From Syntrophus sp963665935 (lineage in GTDB: Bacteria; Desulfobacterota; Syntrophia; Syntrophales; Syntrophaceae), in assembly GCA_963665935.1 (NCBI GenBank), contig OY762510.1, positions 682,001 to 746,000 of the forward strand: a DNA stretch of 64,000 nucleotides, given 5' to 3'. The notes under the pieces are model-generated. The model ran no database searches. It worked only from the letters and a program-made list of their open reading frames with translations, and was not told the origin of the DNA. Shown here one piece after another: positions 61,211 through 64,000 of this stretch. The translations under genes were made by a program, and so were the position numbers. Numbering within the stretch: position 1 is the stretch's first letter; the number at the start of each line of letters is the position of its first letter.

Positions 61211-62824
61211 ATGGTTTCGACACTTCCTCAGGCCCTGGAACTCCTTGCGCAGAAGGATGCCCAGATTTCAGAACTGACCGCTCAGAAGGATGCGCAGATC
61301 GGGGAACTATCCCGAAAGATCGAATCTCTGCAGCGCCAGCTGACCACCCTGCAGCATCAGATGGAACAGATGCTCCGGCGCCTTTATGGCCGAAAGTCCG
61401 AGCGGCTCAACCCCAACCAGCTGATGTTCGATTCCATCGTAATCCAATCGCTGGAACAGACCGGAAAAGATCAAAAGCCGGAAGCGCCTGTGGAACAGGA
61501 AGTCAAGACAAAAACCCGCAAGGTCTCCCAGCATCATGGGCGGGTTCCCATTCCCGAACACCTGGAACGGGTGGAAATCCTGCTGGACATCCCCGAAGAT
61601 CAGAAGACCTGCCCCGAAACGGGCAAGCCCCTGAAGGTGATCAACGTCGAAGTTTCGGAGAAACTGGAATACCGCCCCGGCAAGCTCATCGTCAACGTCT
61701 ATAAGCGCCCCCAATACGCCCTGCCGGAGGACGACGAAGCAACCCCCGGCATCCTCTCCGCGCCGATGCCTGATCATCCCGTCGCAAGGTGCAAAGCCGA
61801 TGTGGGGCTGATTGCCCATCTGATCGTCAGCAAGTTCGCCGATCATCTGCCCCTGTACCGGCAGAACGGCATTTTAGAGCGGGAAGGGGTGCCGATTCCC
61901 CGAGCGACCCAGGCCAGCTGGCTAATGCAGACCTACGAAAGCATCTCCGGACTGGAAAAGGCCTTCAGGCAGGCCGTCATTGGGGAAGCGGAAATCCTGT
62001 TCACCGACGACACACCCATTCCCCTGCAAGTCAAAGGGAATGGAAAGCTCAAAAAGGCCAGGCTGTGGGTCTATGTGCAGGGAGGAACCGATCCCCCGCT
62101 TGTTGCCTATGACTTCTCCATTGATCGCAGTAAGCGGCGACCCATCGATTATCTTGAAGGTTATCGAGGCTATGTCCATGCCGACGCCTATAGCGGCTAC
62201 GATGAACTATTCCGTAAAGAGGGGATCATCGAGGTAGGCTGCTGGGCTCATGCACGGAGAAAGTTCGATGAAGCAGTTTCTTCGCGTCCCCAGGAAGCGA
62301 CGGACATCCTGGCCCGCATTGCCCGTCTCTATCATGAGGTGGAAACTCCCTGCGCCAATATGAAACCAGAAGAGAGACAGCGCCGTCGGCAGGAACATGC
62401 TGCACCGATCCTTGCCGGAATCTTTGCCAAGCTTGAAGAGCTGAAGCAACAGTCGATTCCGTCGGAACCCATCCGCAAGGCGGTGGACTATGCCCTGAAT
62501 CAACGCCAGGCTCTGTGCCGTTATCTGGAAGATGGACGGCTTCGACCGGACAACAACTTGGCGGAGAATGCCATGCGTCCCGTGGCCCTGGGCCGCAAGA
62601 ACTGGCTTTTCGTTGGCAGCGAACGAGGCGGCCGGGCGGCGGCCCTGTTCATGAGTCTCATCCAGTCCTGTAAAACCTGTGACGTCAATCCCTGGGAGTA
62701 CTTTGATGACATACTCCGCAGGATCATGAGCCATCCAGTCAGTCGCTTGAGGGAACTGCTCCCCGATCAATGGAAACCGCTGCCCAAGGACGAACGTGGT
62801 TTGCTCCTACCGGCTGAAGTCTGA
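61211..62824 (+). CDS. tnpC: IS66 transposase TnpC (DDE type)
   Basis: A 537-residue IS66 transposase. N-terminal coiled coil (AQKDAQISELTAQKDAQIGELSRKIESLQRQL) with a DNA-binding part and the zinc-type segment LDIPEDQKTCPETGKPL near 125; the catalytic DDE core has EAEILFTDDTPIPL near 265, YVHADAYSGYDELF near 322 and RPDNNLAENAMRPVALGRKNWLFVGSERGGRAAA near 448, so all three acidic residues can be placed. Full length, no frameshift. It follows tnpB by 40 bp. Confidence 0.96.
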   Translation: MVSTLPQALELLAQKDAQISELTAQKDAQIGELSRKIESLQRQLTTLQHQMEQMLRRLYGRKSERLNPNQLMFDSIVIQSLEQTGKDQKPEAPVEQEVKTKTRKVSQHHGRVPIPEHLERVEILLDIPEDQKTCPETGKPLKVINVEVSEKLEYRPGKLIVNVYKRPQYALPEDDEATPGILSAPMPDHPVARCKADVGLIAHLIVSKFADHLPLYRQNGILEREGVPIPRATQASWLMQTYESISGLEKAFRQAVIGEAEILFTDDTPIPLQVKGNGKLKKARLWVYVQGGTDPPLVAYDFSIDRSKRRPIDYLEGYRGYVHADAYSGYDELFRKEGIIEVGCWAHARRKFDEAVSSRPQEATDILARIARLYHEVETPCANMKPEERQRRRQEHAAPILAGIFAKLEELKQQSIPSEPIRKAVDYALNQRQALCRYLEDGRLRPDNNLAENAMRPVALGRKNWLFVGSERGGRAAALFMSLIQSCKTCDVNPWEYFDDILRRIMSHPVSRLRELLPDQWKPLPKDERGLLLPAEV

Positions 62825-62954
62825 CCAGTACTGACTGATCCTTGCTGTCTTTTACTCCGTTCTCAGCTCCACCCCTTGCTTTATCCCTTTTTCAAAGAAC
62901 CGCGGCTTATCTCTCTTGACCGATACATCAATAACTTATCTGGAAAGAAGTTCC

Positions 62955-62978
62955 AAGATGACTTTGTCGTACGCTTAC
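62955..62978 (-). repeat. Right terminal inverted repeat of the IS66 element
   Basis: Read on the minus strand it begins GTAAGCGTACGACAAAGTCA and pairs with the left end at 17 of 24 positions. It ends exactly before the second TGGAAAAA copy. The 130 bp between the tnpC stop and this repeat contain nothing recognised. Confidence 0.9.
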
Positions 62979-62986
62979 TGGAAAAA
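62979..62986. repeat. IS66 target-site duplication, right copy
   Basis: TGGAAAAA identical to 60422-60429; removing the element and one copy restores a continuous spacer. Confidence 0.93.
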
Positions 62987-63041
62987 TTTCACTGTATGAA
63001 AAATAATAAGCTCAATTGCAATGAATCGGAATATGATTTCC

Positions 63042-64000
63042 TCACCCATGATTCATGTGAATTTGTGTAAGATACTCATTCCAGTTACCAATATCGATCC
63101 ATGACTTTTCACTGACTGGAAAAACGCCGACACGCCGATTTTCTTTTTGCAGTTGTCCAATAAGGTCAGTGATATGATAAATTTGACTTTGTGGTATTTT
63201 TTTGATGAGGTGCGGCTCTAGTATGTAAAACCCTGTATTGATTTTAAATATGATATCAGGTTTTTCTTCAATAGATTGTAACAATCCATCTTCGCGCGTG
63301 GTGAGAGTCCCATAAGGAATAGTGTAGTTTTTTATTGCTGCAACAACAGTAATTTCATTATGATTTTCTCGATGGTAGTTCAATATTTCGCTGTAGTCCT
63401 GTTCCACAACGATATCACAATTGGTTACGAAGAATGTGGAGCAAATCTTGTCTTTCAGCAAATGCAGACTACCGGCTGTGCCTAATGGTTTATCCTCTGT
63501 AAGATAATGAATGTGATAAGCAGAATTTTGGAGCGATTCAAAATAGTAGCGAATAATGTCGGCCTTGTAATTTACGGAAAGAAAAAAATCATTACATCCA
63601 CACTCCAAAAATCGATCCATGATCTCTTCAATCAGTGTTTTCCTGTGAATAGGAATAAGTGCTTTGGGCAACACATTAGTCAAAGGTTTCAAGCGCGAGC
63701 CCTGCCCACCGGCCATAATAACAACTGGTAAATTTAAATTTATGTACGTTTTAGTTGGGCATTCTTCTTCAAACAGGTCTTCCCAGAAAATTACATCTAC
63801 CAATTCACCAGTCGGTGAAACAATGGGCATCAGTTCATTACGTCTTATTCGCATTCGCTCTTTTATTTGATGGAGTTCTTCCTGAGAAGATGCAAACATC
63901 ACTTCGTCACGAAGGATTTGATGTATCGGGGAATTAAGATCAACGCCTTTGATAATGGCCCTTTGAATATCGCCAATACTGATGAGACTGACAAATCGGT
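63042..64000 (-). CDS. CBS-domain sugar nucleotidyltransferase (partial, 5' end outside window)
   Basis: A PtmE-like protein whose N-terminus is beyond the right edge; no start codon is assigned. The visible part has the end of a CBS pair (SLISIGDIQRAIIKG, then LNSPIHQILRDEVMFASSQ, IRRNELMPIVSPTGELVDVIFWEDLF) and a full NTP-transferase domain: NLPVVIMAGGQGSRLKPLTNVLPKALIPIHRKTLIEEIMDRF and SWIDIGNWNEYLTQI near the end. Such enzymes activate sugar-1-phosphates or acidic sugars for surface glycans. The reading frame stays open from 63902 to the edge, which is why a start at 63902 was rejected. It ends 55 bp from the IS66 copy. Confidence 0.9.
   Translation of the reverse strand, partial: RFVSLISIGDIQRAIIKGVDLNSPIHQILRDEVMFASSQEELHQIKERMRIRRNELMPIVSPTGELVDVIFWEDLFEEECPTKTYINLNLPVVIMAGGQGSRLKPLTNVLPKALIPIHRKTLIEEIMDRFLECGCNDFFLSVNYKADIIRYYFESLQNSAYHIHYLTEDKPLGTAGSLHLLKDKICSTFFVTNCDIVVEQDYSEILNYHRENHNEITVVAAIKNYTIPYGTLTTREDGLLQSIEEKPDIIFKINTGFYILEPHLIKKIPQSQIYHITDLIGQLQKENRRVGVFPVSEKSWIDIGNWNEYLTQIHMNHG

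Larger units (their letters stand above)
60430..62978 (+). mobile_element. Complete IS66-family insertion sequence
   Basis: The element is 2549 bp, begins with GTAAGCGT (the IS66 end motif), ends with its complement, and is flanked by a perfect 8-bp duplication (TGGAAAAA). The terminal repeats match at 17 of 24 positions. It carries tnpA, tnpB and tnpC, all intact and in the usual order on the plus strand, so it may still be active. It is inserted in the short spacer between the second GT4 gene and the nucleotidyltransferase gene, breaking no recognised coding region. Confidence 0.96.

Noticed and set aside
62876..63070. 64-codon open frame on the plus strand
   Set aside because: It crosses the right end of the IS66 element and joins IS and host DNA; not a conserved gene.
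1..64000. CRISPR arrays or direct-repeat arrays
   Set aside because: No regularly spaced direct repeats were seen; the only clear repeats are the IS66 ends, the target duplication and the protein-level repeats.

Overview
The window reads as a chromosomal segment of a Gram-negative anaerobe of the Desulfobacterota (old Deltaproteobacteria). The mix of thrS-infC-rpmI-rplT-pheST-ihfA, an F1 operon with paired b and b' subunits, a mreBCD-mrdA-rodA block and an exosortase-linked exopolysaccharide locus fits a Syntrophus-like organism. That placement is an inference from gene content and protein style; no 16S gene is present.

Layout. (1) 1-7272, minus strand: a translation operon (thrS, infC, rpmI, rplT, pheS, pheT, ihfA) headed by a tRNA-Val(GAC) with its own promoter; infC appears to start at ATA. 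(2) 7414-10107, minus: pgsA, a lipoprotein, an acidic protein with three copies of a short repeat, and rsmI. (3) 10344-12703, plus: a UDP-xylose module (UDP-glucuronate decarboxylase and an animal/plant-type UDP-glucose dehydrogenase). (4) 12735-22318, mostly minus: a DHH-CBS-tRNA nucleotidyltransferase fusion, a membrane metallophosphoesterase, LemA, a nucleotidyltransferase-like protein, a TPM-domain protein, a B12-type radical SAM protein, a NUDIX hydrolase and a methyltransferase. (5) 22319-23302: an AT-rich island with greA and a strong two-way terminator. (6) 23321-29578, minus: atpC-D-G-A-H-F-F', preceded by a promoter, a possible 34-residue leader frame and a terminator-like hairpin. 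Subunits a and c are not here. (7) 29755-35428, minus: rodA, mrdA, mreD, mreC and mreB for cell shape. (8) 35613-37295, plus: a PpiD/SurA-like periplasmic folding factor and its terminator.

(9) 37372-60222, all minus: a large exopolysaccharide locus. It holds a BY-kinase-like ATPase, a Wzz-like chain-length protein, a Wza-like export protein, a PrsT-like TPR lipoprotein, a WecA/TagO-type initiating transferase, an exosortase fused to an EpsI domain, a WecG/TagA-type transferase, a heparinase-fold lyase, an acyltransferase, a two-domain oxidoreductase, a methyltransferase, glycosyltransferases, a hexapeptide acetyltransferase and the capE-capF-capG set for UDP-N-acetyl-L-fucosamine. A glycosyltransferase gene directly after capG is decayed (two frame changes and one in-frame stop). 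No sorting-signal (PEP-CTERM-like) substrate of the exosortase was found inside the window.

(10) 60430-62978: a complete IS66-family element with imperfect terminal inverted repeats and a perfect 8-bp target duplication (TGGAAAAA). It has a hairpin that would hide the tnpA ribosome binding site and a candidate promoter directly at the start of tnpC. (11) 63042-64000, minus: the downstream part of a CBS-domain sugar nucleotidyltransferase that runs off the right edge.

How it works together: the left half is mostly core machinery for translation, membrane lipid, energy and shape. The right half makes, modifies and exports a surface polysaccharide, probably coupled to an exosortase system, and shows signs of turnover (AT-rich genes, a broken glycosyltransferase, a possible gene remnant, an IS element).
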